Source: Sphingobacterium corticibacterium
GTDB lineage: Bacteria > Bacteroidota > Bacteroidia > Sphingobacteriales > Sphingobacteriaceae
Reading direction: 5' to 3'
DNA: 64,000 nt
Assembly: GCF_004208525.1 (NCBI RefSeq)
Contig: NZ_SGIT01000002.1
Coordinates: 1,054,001-1,118,000 of the forward strand
The translations under genes were made by a program, and so were the position numbers. This document shows, piece by piece, positions 28,077-38,600 of the stretch (positions are counted from its first letter, which is position 1; every line of letters begins with the position of its first letter). The notes below the pieces were generated by a model. That model did not search any database and had not been told where the DNA came from. It saw only the letters and a list, made by a program, of their open reading frames with translations.

Positions 28077-30005
28077 TTACTCGACAAATTGGATAATAAA
28101 ACCTCCTTTTGGTGCCAAGGTATACGACCAGTCAGTAGCAATAGGATATGTCTCGGTTTTAAATTCCATCAACGGATCTTCTCCTTCCGTAATGATACTG
28201 AACTTCGAGAAGCCTTTACCATATTTTGTGAGGTCCAATTTAAGAGGCATGGCCTTATGATCACCATTGATACCGACAATATAAGAATGAGCCCCTTCTT
28301 GACGGGAAAGAATAATGGCGTCCCCTGGTTCTGCCACAATACATTCGGTTTTATCCCAAGTGGCGGGCATATCTTTAAACAATTTCTTTACCACAATCGG
28401 AAGTGCATCAAATACCTCTTTGGAATCTGCAAAATGAATAATTCCGGAAGTATAAATCATAGCTGTTGCCAGCTCATGAACGGCTGTGTTCACCCGTGGA
28501 TATTGCCGCATTGTTAAAGCAAAAGGCGTATAATCCGTTGGACCAGCTACATTTCTGGTAAACGGCAGCACCGTATTCTGCTCGGCCGCTTTCTCTGGAA
28601 ATCTCGGCTCATAAAAATAACTTTCCGTTCCTAAAACGGATTCTGCCGTCATAAAATTGGGCCAGGTTCTATGCCAGCCCCTTGGCATGGTCGATCCATG
28701 TAGGTTGATCATGAGTTTTTCGTTAGCGGCGTCTTCAAAAACCGACTGTAAAGCCGCCATGACCTCTTGCCTGTCAGAACACCAAAAGTCGATTTTAACC
28801 GCTTTAATCCCCATATCCGCCAATTCTTTGAATCTCTTTTTTCGGCTTTCCGGATCAAAATAGGAAGAGGAATATCCCCAAACCATCGGTTTAATCCCTT
28901 TCGCAATAGCATGATCAATGATACCGTCCTCTTGGTTCGCTTTTTCCCAGCCCGCATCAAAGAGCGTATATTCAAAGCCAAAGGCATCGGCAAGATCGGT
29001 AAACGCCTTATAGATTGCCGGTGAATGGTCATCTGGATGCGACCACCAGGACCAAGAGGCTTTTCCCGGCTCAATCCAAGAAGTGTCCTCGATTTTAGAT
29101 GCCGGTGCCAAATCTGTAATTAAGGTTGACAGTAAGATATCACCGGCTTGATCCCCCATGATGATTGCCCGCCAAGGCATAACCCAGGGAAGATTAGATG
29201 TTGGGTAAGCATTTTCGTTTTCTTCCAAAGGAATAGTATACCGTTCATCTTCTTTTGCAAAAGCGACCTTATAAAGCCCATCCGTTGCATCTGCTTGTAA
29301 ATGACAACCTGGAAACGTCCCATCATTCCCTGTTTCAGCGATAAGGATCCAGTTTTTCTTATCATTTACATGAAAAAGTGCAGGCATACACCATCCTACA
29401 GAGGGATTACGGGCATCCTGAATCGAGTCTCCCGAACCTACAGGTAAGTAAAAGTCTTCATAAGCCGGTGTGTACTGACCGGCACTATTATACGGCTGCA
29501 ACCAACCTTTTGCATCTTGTTCAATATGAAAGCCCGTCATTTCCTCTTTTATGATCCGCTGTTGGGCATTATTATCCGGGAATCGATATCGGAAAGCAAC
29601 ACCTTCTTCTCCGGCGACCAAATCAATGATCATAGACGCACCGGCATTGTTTTTAAACGTTATACTTCTACTATTAAAAACATGATCGATATTTTTATAA
29701 TGGCCTACCTTTAAGTCGTACGTCTCTCTTCTTTCTTCCGTAGGTGAAATTTCGGCGATTGATAATCCCGACGTGAAATTCTGATCGTCGCAATCAAGCC
29801 CTAGCGGCGAGTCAGAGATAAGTATACTATCTCTACGCGTTACCTGATAAAATAATTCGCCTTTCTCATTTAGCGACAACGTAATTTTATTTAAACCATC
29901 CTTCGATTTTACATAAGGGGCATTATTCTCCGTGTCACAGCCAGTAAATAGCAACACGCCCAAAATGCTTGAGATAAGGAGCTGATCAATCAATTTAATC
30001 TTCAT
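28077..30005 (-). CDS. GH97 family alpha-galactosidase-like lipoprotein
   Basis: A 642-residue GH97 enzyme with a lipoprotein signal (GVLLFTGC). The N-terminal beta domain covers about 30-290, followed by the barrel: GKASWSWWSHPDDHSP, FEYTLFDAGWE, IKAVKIDFWCSDRQ, LMINLHGSTMPRGWHRTWPN, and FMTAESVLGTE. The Asp of KIDF occupies the place of the nucleophile of the retaining GH97 alpha-galactosidases, whereas the inverting SusB-type alpha-glucosidases lack it, so a retaining mechanism is expected. It is the first gene of the GH97-susC-susD operon, behind a well-formed promoter. An unusual gene order, since susC normally leads. Confidence 0.9.
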   Translation of the reverse strand: MKIKLIDQLLISSILGVLLFTGCDTENNAPYVKSKDGLNKITLSLNEKGELFYQVTRRDSILISDSPLGLDCDDQNFTSGLSIAEISPTEERRETYDLKVGHYKNIDHVFNSRSITFKNNAGASMIIDLVAGEEGVAFRYRFPDNNAQQRIIKEEMTGFHIEQDAKGWLQPYNSAGQYTPAYEDFYLPVGSGDSIQDARNPSVGWCMPALFHVNDKKNWILIAETGNDGTFPGCHLQADATDGLYKVAFAKEDERYTIPLEENENAYPTSNLPWVMPWRAIIMGDQAGDILLSTLITDLAPASKIEDTSWIEPGKASWSWWSHPDDHSPAIYKAFTDLADAFGFEYTLFDAGWEKANQEDGIIDHAIAKGIKPMVWGYSSSYFDPESRKKRFKELADMGIKAVKIDFWCSDRQEVMAALQSVFEDAANEKLMINLHGSTMPRGWHRTWPNFMTAESVLGTESYFYEPRFPEKAAEQNTVLPFTRNVAGPTDYTPFALTMRQYPRVNTAVHELATAMIYTSGIIHFADSKEVFDALPIVVKKLFKDMPATWDKTECIVAEPGDAIILSRQEGAHSYIVGINGDHKAMPLKLDLTKYGKGFSKFSIITEGEDPLMEFKTETYPIATDWSYTLAPKGGFIIQFVE

Positions 30006-30382
30006 GTTTATATCGGATTATGTAAATTTATATGCGTTAACTTATACGGTCCGCCATTCAAATAAGCTTGCTGAATATAGATATGGTTTGGCTTACTATT
30101 TTCGGCAGCGATTGAAAATTGGCGTCCGCTGTCCGAATTCTTCTAGAAAAAAAATAACACATAGACTCTTGGTTTTTTAAAGGTTATCGAATTAAATTTA
30201 TTGGTGACCAACAACAAGCCACAACTATTCTACTCTGTACTACTTTTCAAATGTAATCAAGAAATTTTATTATGCAAATTTTTTTGATAAAATTTGGAAA
30301 ATGTCCATTTTTATAATGAGTTAGCTATTGTGTGATGTGTAATAGGCGTTGATCAATCCATTTATTTTTCATCGATATTTGC
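30006..30382. other. Intergenic region upstream of the GH97 operon (377 bases)
   Basis: AT-rich sequence between the GH97 start and the SDR stop, both on the minus strand. No open frame of note, RNA gene or mobile element was seen. It holds the promoter at 30248-30278 and a perfect inverted repeat around its -33 element. The predicted leader of more than 230 bases before the GH97 start is long and could carry extra control. Confidence 0.6.
30248..30278 (-). promoter_or_regulatory. Promoter of GH97-susC-susD operon (Bacteroidota type)
   Basis: On the minus strand a TTTG -33 element (30275-30278) and a TACATTTG -7 element (30248-30255) are separated by 19 bases, an exact fit to the Bacteroidota consensus TTTG-N17-23-TAnnTTTG. 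The predicted transcription start is near 30242. The arms AAATTTTAT (30262-30270) and ATAAAATTT (30287-30295) surround the -33 element. Confidence 0.6.
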
Positions 30383-31171
30383 TTAAAATTTTTGTGAATA
30401 ATAGAGTCTGGATGTTAGACCCCCATCCACCAAGAAGTCTGCTCCTGTTACATTTCGGCTTTTATCACTCGCTAGAAAAGATACCATGTGTGCAATGTCG
30501 GTGGGCGTAGATATACTACCCAGTGCATGCAAGGCATGTATCTCTTGCTCCAGCACTTCCGGATTCTCTTTTGCGGTCAACCAGTTTTGATAATGGTGCG
30601 TATCGGTAAATCCCGGACAAATACTATTGACACGGATTCCGTATTTTCCCAAACTAATAGCCATACTACGTGTCATCGCGTTGATACCTCCTTTTGCAGC
30701 GGCATATACTTCTGTATCCGGTAATGTACGGTACGCATGATTAGATGAAATATTGATAATACAGCCCTTTGTTTTGTGGGCGATCATATTTTGAGCAGCA
30801 TATTTGCTACAAAGAAAAACGCCTTTTAAATCCGTATCAATAACCTTGTTCCAGTCGTCCAACGTCGTCTCAATCAGTGGTTTAAAAATGGTTATCCCGG
30901 CATTGTTTACCAGCACGTCAACGTTCCCCACCTCTGTCTCCGTCGTACGTAACATGTGTTGTACACTTTGCTCATCGCGAACATCAGTTTGGATGTATTT
31001 TGCGCAATAACCGGCCGCTGTCATATCCTGTTCTACCTGATATCCTTCCGTATCTTCTTTCGTTGCGATAATGACCTTGGCGCCTTGTTCGGCCATCAAT
31101 TTGGCGATGCCTCTTCCTATTCCATTCCCGGCACCGGTTACAATGATTATTTTGTTCTTAAAATCGCTCAT
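30383..31171 (-). CDS. SDR family NAD(P)-dependent oxidoreductase
   Basis: A 262-residue classical short-chain dehydrogenase, probably cytoplasmic and acting on a sugar or sugar acid. The cofactor motif TGAGNGIGRG is near residue 11, NNAG near 88, the catalytic Ser in NISSNH, and Tyr-x-x-x-Lys as YAAAKGG. The C-terminus has LASDKSRNVTGADFLVDGG as usual in the family. The ATG at 31171 (MSDFKNK) is preferred to a TTG four codons earlier. It lies between the AraC gene and the GH97 operon on the same strand, suggesting a role in metabolism of the imported sugar, perhaps galactose or an acid of it; the substrate cannot be told. Confidence 0.88.
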   Translation of the reverse strand: MSDFKNKIIIVTGAGNGIGRGIAKLMAEQGAKVIIATKEDTEGYQVEQDMTAAGYCAKYIQTDVRDEQSVQHMLRTTETEVGNVDVLVNNAGITIFKPLIETTLDDWNKVIDTDLKGVFLCSKYAAQNMIAHKTKGCIINISSNHAYRTLPDTEVYAAAKGGINAMTRSMAISLGKYGIRVNSICPGFTDTHHYQNWLTAKENPEVLEQEIHALHALGSISTPTDIAHMVSFLASDKSRNVTGADFLVDGGLTSRLYYSQKF

Positions 31172-31266
31172 ATTATCTATCAAAAAATAGTGTTTGTCTT
31201 GACGGCTTATTTTATGATGCTAAGTTAGACCCTTTGACAATCACCTACATGCAGAATATGAGCTTA

Positions 31267-32172
31267 TTAATGGATTTTATTATTATTTTCTTGTTCCAGA
31301 CTAGCGCGGTAAGATGATGGGGACACCCCCATATGTTCTTTAAAGAGACGTGAAAAGTAATATTGGTCTTCAAATCCCAGATCATAGGAAATCAATGAAA
31401 TTCTTTTATCGGAAAATTGTAAAAGGTAGCAGGCCTTTTGCACTTTCAAATGGTTGAGATACTCAATTGGAGAATATCCGGTTCGATGCTTAAACACCTT
31501 ACTAAAATGCGAGACGGATAGATTTACGTGTGATGCTATTTCCTGTAGTCCTATCCGATTTCCTATGTTTATTTTTAAAAATTCTATCGCGAGTTCAATA
31601 ATATCGGTACCATCGACATTCTTATCCTTGGCAATTTCTGGATACAAGTATTCACAAAAAAAATAGGGTAATGTCAGATTAATATATTCCAGTATTTCCC
31701 GGCTATAACCTTTCGAAAGTAATTTACAAAAACGGTTGAAAATACGATATACCTCGCCATCAAAAGCAAGTATGTTTTTACGCTCTTGGATGCGTTGGAA
31801 TATTTTTTGAATAAAATCATCCGATGGTCTTCCGATAAAATGCATCCAATATATCGTCCACGGATTTGCATTATCGGCTTGGTACGCGTGCATTTGATGT
31901 GCAGGGATCAGAATATATTGATTAGCTTCCAATTCGAAAGCTTCGTTACCAATACGTACCATACCCCGTCCATTGACACAGTGCAGCAAAATATGCTCTT
32001 CCGAACCCTCCGGGCGATGACAATAATGATGTCTGGCTTTGGGGTAATAGCCAATATCAGTAATATAAAGGGCGTCTGACCTCCCTTTTCGTATGTTTTC
32101 TGCAAGAATTACCGGAGGTACAACAATACGCATCTCCCCATCAAATCCTTCAAGTTTACTTTTTGTTTCCAT
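31267..32172 (-). CDS. AraC family transcriptional regulator (likely alpha-galactoside regulator)
   Basis: A 301-residue AraC/XylS-type activator. The N-terminal part is an AraC-like cupin (GYYPKARHHYCHRP, GRGMVRIGNEAFELEANQYILIPAHQMHAYQ), and the last 100 residues hold the two helix-turn-helix motifs (LQEIASHVNLSVSHFSKVFKHRTG and ISYDLGFEDQYYFSRLFKEHMG). The layout matches regulators of RafR/MelR type that respond to sugars. The ATG at 32172 is chosen; the TTG three codons earlier is less likely. It is divergent from galM and GH36 and stands next to the GH97 operon, so it probably controls both; that is inference from position. Confidence 0.87.
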   Translation of the reverse strand: METKSKLEGFDGEMRIVVPPVILAENIRKGRSDALYITDIGYYPKARHHYCHRPEGSEEHILLHCVNGRGMVRIGNEAFELEANQYILIPAHQMHAYQADNANPWTIYWMHFIGRPSDDFIQKIFQRIQERKNILAFDGEVYRIFNRFCKLLSKGYSREILEYINLTLPYFFCEYLYPEIAKDKNVDGTDIIELAIEFLKINIGNRIGLQEIASHVNLSVSHFSKVFKHRTGYSPIEYLNHLKVQKACYLLQFSDKRISLISYDLGFEDQYYFSRLFKEHMGVSPSSYRASLEQENNNKIH

Positions 32173-32250
32173 TGGCCTCAAATTATTTACATAAGAATAT
32201 AATCCATCTTAATGAACAATAATTCTATCATAATATACCTGTTCTCTACC

Positions 32251-32258
32251 TAAATTTG
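32251..32258 (+). promoter_or_regulatory. Candidate -7 promoter element for galM-GH36
   Basis: The plus strand reads TAAATTTG, a match to TAnnTTTG, about 85 bases before the galM ATG in the divergent region shared with the AraC gene. No TTTG -33 element at the right distance, which would suit activation by AraC. Confidence 0.35.
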
Positions 32259-32342
32259 TGCGGTTGACAGTTGTAACCTTCTTTTAACGAAACGAGTAGT
32301 CAATTGTAAATGAAGTTCAAAGTAAAAGCATTTTTTTGAGGA

Positions 32343-33302
32343 ATGAAAAGACTTGTGATAAAAAATAAACAAAATATGCATGTCGAGGTCTTAGACTGGG
32401 GGTGTCGAATTATTGCGCTCAAGGTGCCGGACAGATCGGGGAAACTCATTGATACCGTCTTGAACTATCCGGATCTAGCCGATTATAAAAATGACCCTTA
32501 TTATGTTGGCGGAACAGTCGGAAGGTATGCCAATCGAATTGCACAGGGTCGTTTTATACTAGAACAAATGCCCGTACAATTGACCACCAACGAAAAGATA
32601 GAAAAAAACCATCTCCATGGTGGTGAGATTGGATTTGATAAACGGTATTGGAGCGTAGTCGACATCATGGACAATGCTATTGAGATGACATTGACCAGTT
32701 TGCATGGAGAAGAAGGGTATCCCGGAATGCTAACCGTCAATACACGTTATGAACTTTCGGAGAACAACGAACTAACGATTAGATACACCGCGAAATCAAC
32801 GCAGACAACGATTGCCAATATCACCAATCACAGCTATTTCAACCTATCGGATGAAAAACTTTCTATAGATGGGCATGAAATCAAAGTAGAAGCAAATTTT
32901 TACACCCCCTTAGACCACTCTCATTTACCAAGATATCCTTTTAAAGAAAAAGTAGACAATACCATATTTGATTTACGTCAATTTCAAGACGTTAGCAGCA
33001 TTAAAAATATGATCTGCAACGCCAACTATTGTATGGAAAAGAAAGAAGGAAATAAGGTACAAAGGGTAGCAACGATTTCGCATACGGAAACGGGGCGCCG
33101 GTTGACGATATTTTCTGATTATCCCAGTTTACAAGTATATTTTGGCAACTATCTAACAGGCAAGTTGCTTCCTTTTCAGGGATTGTGCTGCGAACCACAC
33201 TTCGCACCCAATTCCCCTAATATTATGACGTATCCATCCGCTATATTGAAACCCGGCGAGGAATATTGTCATATCATTCGCTATCAATTTGAGAATTTTT
33301 AA
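32343..33302 (+). CDS. galM: Aldose 1-epimerase (galactose mutarotase)
   Basis: Converts beta-D-galactose and alpha-D-galactose, feeding galactokinase after cleavage of alpha-galactosides. The 319-residue protein has the family signatures GGTVGRYANRIAQGRF, LHGGEIGFDKRYW, NHSYFNLS (with the catalytic His) and CCEPHFAPNSPN near the C-terminus (with the catalytic Glu). No signal peptide is seen, so it is cytoplasmic. The GH36 gene starts 31 bases after its stop, so both are on one transcript. Confidence 0.93.
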   Translation: MKRLVIKNKQNMHVEVLDWGCRIIALKVPDRSGKLIDTVLNYPDLADYKNDPYYVGGTVGRYANRIAQGRFILEQMPVQLTTNEKIEKNHLHGGEIGFDKRYWSVVDIMDNAIEMTLTSLHGEEGYPGMLTVNTRYELSENNELTIRYTAKSTQTTIANITNHSYFNLSDEKLSIDGHEIKVEANFYTPLDHSHLPRYPFKEKVDNTIFDLRQFQDVSSIKNMICNANYCMEKKEGNKVQRVATISHTETGRRLTIFSDYPSLQVYFGNYLTGKLLPFQGLCCEPHFAPNSPNIMTYPSAILKPGEEYCHIIRYQFENF

Positions 33303-33333
33303 TTTATTTATTTGTTTTAAATCTTCGTTATCC

Positions 33334-35535
33334 ATGAAAAAAATTATTTTATCGATATTGATTACGGTTTATATCAATCAATCCTTTGCGCAGCAACAAC
33401 AGCTTATTTTAGAGACATTAAATAATATTGTACTGGAGACAGAAAAATTGTCCCTAGCATTTAGCATCGAAGAGAATAAAGATGTCAATATGCTCTACTT
33501 AGGCAACAAACTAAAAAACAACGAGGAATACGCGTTGATCAACAATCAATACAAGCAGAATCACGATTATACCAATATGTATCAATCGGCGTATACCGCC
33601 TCTGGAACACGGAATCTATTAGAGCCCGCTATTAGCGTGGAACATGCTGATGGCAATCTGTCCCTTGATCTCAAGTATGTTCGCCACGAAATAAAAAGCC
33701 TGAATGATAATCAAAAACAGCTGACAATATCTCTCCGAGATGAAGTTTATCCGTTTACGGTAGAATTACATTATCTGGCTAACTACAAAGAAAATGTCTT
33801 TGAACAGTGGACGAGCATTGAACACGAGGAAACAGGGAACGTTAAGTTGCTCAAATTCGCTTCGGCAAACCTTAGCCTTAAAGGAAACGATTTCTTTTTA
33901 AAAAGCTATCATGGAGATTGGATTGCCGAAATGCAACCGGAGGTTGAACGGATTACCCATGGTATCAAAACACTGGATAGTAAACTAGGAACCCGGACCA
34001 ATCTTCTCCGGACCTCATATTTTGCACTAGCTACCACCCCAGATTTTTCTGAAAACGAAGGTGAGGTATTATTAGGGGGACTCGATTGGAGTGGTAACTT
34101 TAAGGTTGATTTTGAAAAAGATCCACAGGATAATCTCCGTATCATTGCGGGCATCAACAACCACGCTTCCCATTATGCTTTGGCACCCAACAAGACCTTT
34201 ACAACCCCACGTTTTACTTTTACCTTATCAACAACAGGGCTTGGTCAAGGAAGCAGAAATTTTCATGACTGGGCACGCCGCTATCGCCTAATTGACGGGT
34301 TTGGTTCCCGTTATACTTTATTGAATAACTGGGAAAGCACCTATTTCGATTTTAACGAATCCAAAATTTTCAAGCTTTTAGAAAACACGAAAGAGTTGGG
34401 TGTAGATTTATTTCTGTTGGATGATGGTTGGTTCGGAAACAAGTATCCTCGAAACGCAGATACATCTGCATTAGGCGATTGGATAGAAAATAAGGAAAAA
34501 TTACCCAATGGGATCATTTCTCTAGTCCAGGAAGCTAAAAAAGTAGGGGTAGGTTTTGGAATTTGGGTAGAGCCGGAGATGGTTAGCCCGAAGAGTGAGC
34601 TTTATGAAAAAAAACCAGAATGGGTTGTCAAACAACCGAGCCGCGATGAATACTATTTCCGCAACCAATTGGTATTAGATTTATCCAATCCGGAAGTTCA
34701 GGATTTTGTTTATGATATGCTGGACAGCTTACTTCAACGAAATCCAGGAATCGCCTATATAAAATGGGATTGCAATGCTGTCATCTATAACGCACATTCT
34801 AGCTATACAGACGATCAAAACAACTTTTATGTCGACTATACGCTAGGTTTATATAAGGTACTGGAGCGCTTCCGTGACAAGTACCCGGATCTTCCAATGA
34901 TGCTTTGTTCTGGAGGCGGCGGAAGAATGGATTATGGTGCTATGCAGTATTTTACAGAATATTGGCCAAGCGACAATACGGATCCATTAGATCGGATATA
35001 CATGCAGTATGAAAATTCATTATTTTTCCCCGCGATAGCCAGCGCCAACCATGTTACAACATTTGGAAAACAAGACATCAAATTCAAGATTGACGTGGCG
35101 ATGATGGGAAAAATGGGTTTTGATCTGAACTTGGAGGAACTCGCTGCGGCAGATCTCGCTTTTGCGCAGGATGCTGTAAAAAATTATAATCGTTACAAAA
35201 AGGTGATATGGCATGGCGATTTATACCGTTTTGCCGATCCGCGACAAACCAATCATGCAAGTTTAGCCTACATCAGCAAAGATAAGTCGGAAGCGGTTAT
35301 GTTTAATTACCTAACAACGTATAGCCAAGTTTCCAGTACACCTACACCTATCAAATGGCAAGGATTAGCCGCGGAAAAAAATTATCAAATCACGGAGATA
35401 AATCTACATGGACGAAACAATAATCTCGCTCCTGGCTTGGTGTTATCTGGCGATTTCCTCATGAGAATAGGATTGAACCCTGTTTTAAATAACCACCGGA
35501 GAAGTGCGGTATTGGTATTAAAGGAAATCAAATAA
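33334..35535 (+). CDS. GH36 alpha-galactosidase, exported
   Basis: Releases terminal alpha-D-galactose from melibiose, raffinose-type oligosaccharides or galactomannan fragments. The 733-residue protein starts at an ATG at 33334 with a clear signal peptide (MKKIILSILITVYINQSFAQ); the longer frame from a TTG at 33289 would run into galM. Motifs are FLLDDGWFG, GIWVEPEMVSP, YIKWDCN with the nucleophile Asp, CSGGGGRMDYG, and WPSDNTDP with the acid/base Asp, all typical of the large GH36 group. It works with galM before it and probably with the GH97 enzyme across the regulator gene. Confidence 0.95.
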   Translation: MKKIILSILITVYINQSFAQQQQLILETLNNIVLETEKLSLAFSIEENKDVNMLYLGNKLKNNEEYALINNQYKQNHDYTNMYQSAYTASGTRNLLEPAISVEHADGNLSLDLKYVRHEIKSLNDNQKQLTISLRDEVYPFTVELHYLANYKENVFEQWTSIEHEETGNVKLLKFASANLSLKGNDFFLKSYHGDWIAEMQPEVERITHGIKTLDSKLGTRTNLLRTSYFALATTPDFSENEGEVLLGGLDWSGNFKVDFEKDPQDNLRIIAGINNHASHYALAPNKTFTTPRFTFTLSTTGLGQGSRNFHDWARRYRLIDGFGSRYTLLNNWESTYFDFNESKIFKLLENTKELGVDLFLLDDGWFGNKYPRNADTSALGDWIENKEKLPNGIISLVQEAKKVGVGFGIWVEPEMVSPKSELYEKKPEWVVKQPSRDEYYFRNQLVLDLSNPEVQDFVYDMLDSLLQRNPGIAYIKWDCNAVIYNAHSSYTDDQNNFYVDYTLGLYKVLERFRDKYPDLPMMLCSGGGGRMDYGAMQYFTEYWPSDNTDPLDRIYMQYENSLFFPAIASANHVTTFGKQDIKFKIDVAMMGKMGFDLNLEELAAADLAFAQDAVKNYNRYKKVIWHGDLYRFADPRQTNHASLAYISKDKSEAVMFNYLTTYSQVSSTPTPIKWQGLAAEKNYQITEINLHGRNNNLAPGLVLSGDFLMRIGLNPVLNNHRRSAVLVLKEIK

Positions 35536-35543
35536 ATAACACA

Positions 35544-35582
35544 ATTGTCTTCTTTTTTGTCGAGGGCAAAAAAGAAGACAAT
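35544..35582. terminator. Perfect 16-base inverted repeat after GH36 gene (terminator)
   Basis: Arms ATTGTCTTCTTTTTTG (35544-35559) and CAAAAAAGAAGACAAT (35567-35582) pair without mismatch around a 7-base loop, 8 bases after the GH36 stop. The A/T tracts are inside the stem rather than after it. It separates the sugar genes from mfd and could act on both strands. Confidence 0.65.
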
Positions 35583-35638
35583 CACTTTAAAATCTGGATA
35601 TACTCCTCCATGATACTGCACATAAAAGTGATTTTGTG

Positions 35639-35646
35639 TAAGTTTG
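35639..35646 (+). promoter_or_regulatory. Candidate -7 promoter element for mfd
   Basis: TAAGTTTG matches TAnnTTTG, 22 bases before the GTG start of mfd and after the terminator of the preceding gene. The -33 position lacks TTTG. Confidence 0.4.
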
Positions 35647-35668
35647 CATAAACAAGATCTGGCATTAA

Positions 35669-38600
35669 GTGGGTATACAAGAAATTCTCGACAAGTACGC
35701 GCAAAGCGAAAAGATAAAATCAACGGTTAAAAGCATACAAGCAAAAAATCCTAAAGTCCATCTCAAAGGACTTATCGGCTCATCTGATGCCATGGTTGCT
35801 GCGGCTGCTTATAAGCTCCAAGAACGGCCTTTCATTTTTATTTTGCCGACCCACGAAGAAGCATCTTATTTTCTAAGTGATCTGGAAAGCATTTTAGATA
35901 AGCAAATCCTTTTTTTTCCAGCATCATTCCGAAAAGCCTTTGAATTTACACAAACAGACGCTTCCCATGTATTGCAGCGTGCAGAAGCGCTAAGTGCGTT
36001 AAGTCACGCTTCCGAACTGCCTAAAATGCTTGTTACTTACCCCGAAGCTATCGCTGAAAAAGTTATTAATCGGGATGATTTAGAAAAAAATACGTTAAGT
36101 ATAACCCAACAAAGCAAGCTCAGCATTGATTTTATCAATGAATTCCTTTACGAATACGATTTTGAGCGTGTAGACTTTGTGTATCAGCCCGGACAATTTG
36201 CTATCCGTGGCGGTATCGTGGATATTTTTTCCTTTTCCAATGATCTTCCATACCGGATTGAATTTTTCGGTGACGATATCGAGAGCATCCGAACATTTGA
36301 TATAGACACGCAGCTTTCTGTCGGCAAGGTCCATACGGTTACGATCGTACCCAATGTACAAGCAAAATTTCTGTCCAATAACCATATTTCTTTACTGGAA
36401 TATATCGACCGCGATAGTGTCATTTGGCTGAAAGACGTACAGTTTACCCTCGATATCCTAAAAGACGGTTACAAAAAAGCGTCGGAATTTTGGAAGGCGC
36501 TACCCGAAAAGGACATCCAGGCTAATAGTGAATGGGTGGATCCGAGGGTTACGTTTACAACCGATCGCACCTTCAGCGAAATGCTCTTCGACTTCCCCAA
36601 CATTGAATTTGGAAAACAATTTTTCTATAAGGCAGACGAAACCATTTCTTTTGACACTCACCCACAGCCGTCTTTCAACAAAGATTTTAATCTGCTGATT
36701 CACAATTTTCAGGAAAATGTCAAGCAAGGTATAAAGAACCTTATCTTCTCCGACTCCAACAAACAAATTGAACGGGTTTTCACCATTTTAGAAGATATTG
36801 ACAAGTCGGTGGCGTTTATTCCCGTACATCGCGCGTTGCGCGAAGGTTTCCGTGACGATGAGCAAAAACTAGCATGTTATACAGACCACCAGATTTTTGA
36901 TCGATACTATAAATACAAACGCAAAAAAGGATATGAGCGCTCGCAAGCGATTACGCTCAAAGAACTTCGCGACCTGAAACCGGGCGATTTCATTACACAC
37001 ATTGACCATGGTGTAGGGAAATATGCCGGTCTGGAAAAGGTAGAGGTTAATGGTAAGACGCAGGAGATGATACGCTTGGTATATGCCGATAACGATCTGT
37101 TGTATGTTAATATAAACTCCCTAAACCGCATCTCTAAGTACTCCGGCAAGGAGGGCAACATACCCAAAATGAATAAACTTGGAACGGATGCCTGGGACAA
37201 GCTAAAGAAAACAACCAAGAAAAAGGTTAAAGATATTGCCCGCGACCTCATTAAATTATACGCCAAGCGGAAAGCCCAAACGGGGAACGCGTTCAGTCCG
37301 GACACCTATTTACAAAACGAGCTCGAAGCTTCTTTTATCTATGAAGATACACCAGATCAGGAAAAGGCGACCAACGATGTTAAGCGGGACATGGAATCGC
37401 CTCATCCGATGGATAGATTGGTATGTGGTGATGTAGGTTTCGGAAAAACGGAAGTCGCTATCCGGGCCGCATTCAAGGCTGTAGCTGACAGTAAGCAGGT
37501 GGCGGTATTAGTACCGACGACGATTTTGGCACTGCAGCATTACCGTACGTTTAGCGAACGTCTGAAAGGATTGCCGGCGAATATTGACTACATCAACCGA
37601 TTCAAATCCTCCAAACAAATTAAAGATACCTTGGCTCGCCTTGCAGAAGGTAAAATAGATATTATCATTGGCACGCACCGATTGGTCAGTAAGGATGTCA
37701 AGTTTAAAGATTTGGGGTTAATGATTATTGACGAGGAACAGAAGTTTGGTGTCTCCGTTAAAGAGAAGCTCAAAGTGATGCGGGCAAATGTAGACTCATT
37801 GACATTAACCGCAACACCTATTCCGCGTACCCTGCATTTTTCACTGATGGGTGCGCGTGATTTAAGCATCATTTCCACGCCACCGCCCAACCGGCAACCC
37901 GTACAAACGGAACTCCACGTGTTTAACGAAACACTTATCCAAGAGGCGGTTGCCTATGAATTGGAGCGTAATGGACAGGTCTTTTTTATCCACAACCGGG
38001 TGGCTGATCTCCCTCAGCTAGGTAATATGATTCAAAAATTGGTGCCGGGCGCACGCGTAGGTATTGCCCATGGACAATTAGAGGGGGATGAACTAGAAGA
38101 CGTTATGCTAAAATTCATCAACCACGAGTTTGATGTACTGGTCGCGACGACAATCATCGAAGCAGGCTTGGACATTCCGAATGCCAATACCATCATTATC
38201 AACCATGCACACATGTTTGGGCTCAGCGACCTACACCAGATGCGTGGTCGTGTAGGACGTTCCAACAAAAAAGCATTCTGTTATCTGTTAAGTCCACCAT
38301 TATCAACGCTAACCAACGAAGCTTACAAACGACTTTCGGCTTTGGAGGAATTTTCGGAACTGGGCTCGGGATTTAATGTCGCTATGCGTGATTTGGATAT
38401 ACGCGGCTCCGGAAACTTACTAGGTGCTGAACAATCTGGTTTCATCGCCGAAATCGGCTTTGAGATGTACAACAAGATTCTCGATGAAGCAGTTCAGGAA
38501 CTAAAAGAAGATGAATTTGGGACGCTATTTGCCGATGAAAGGGACAAAAAATATGTCACTTTTACCCAAATAGACACCGATCTGGAAGTGATGATCCCGG

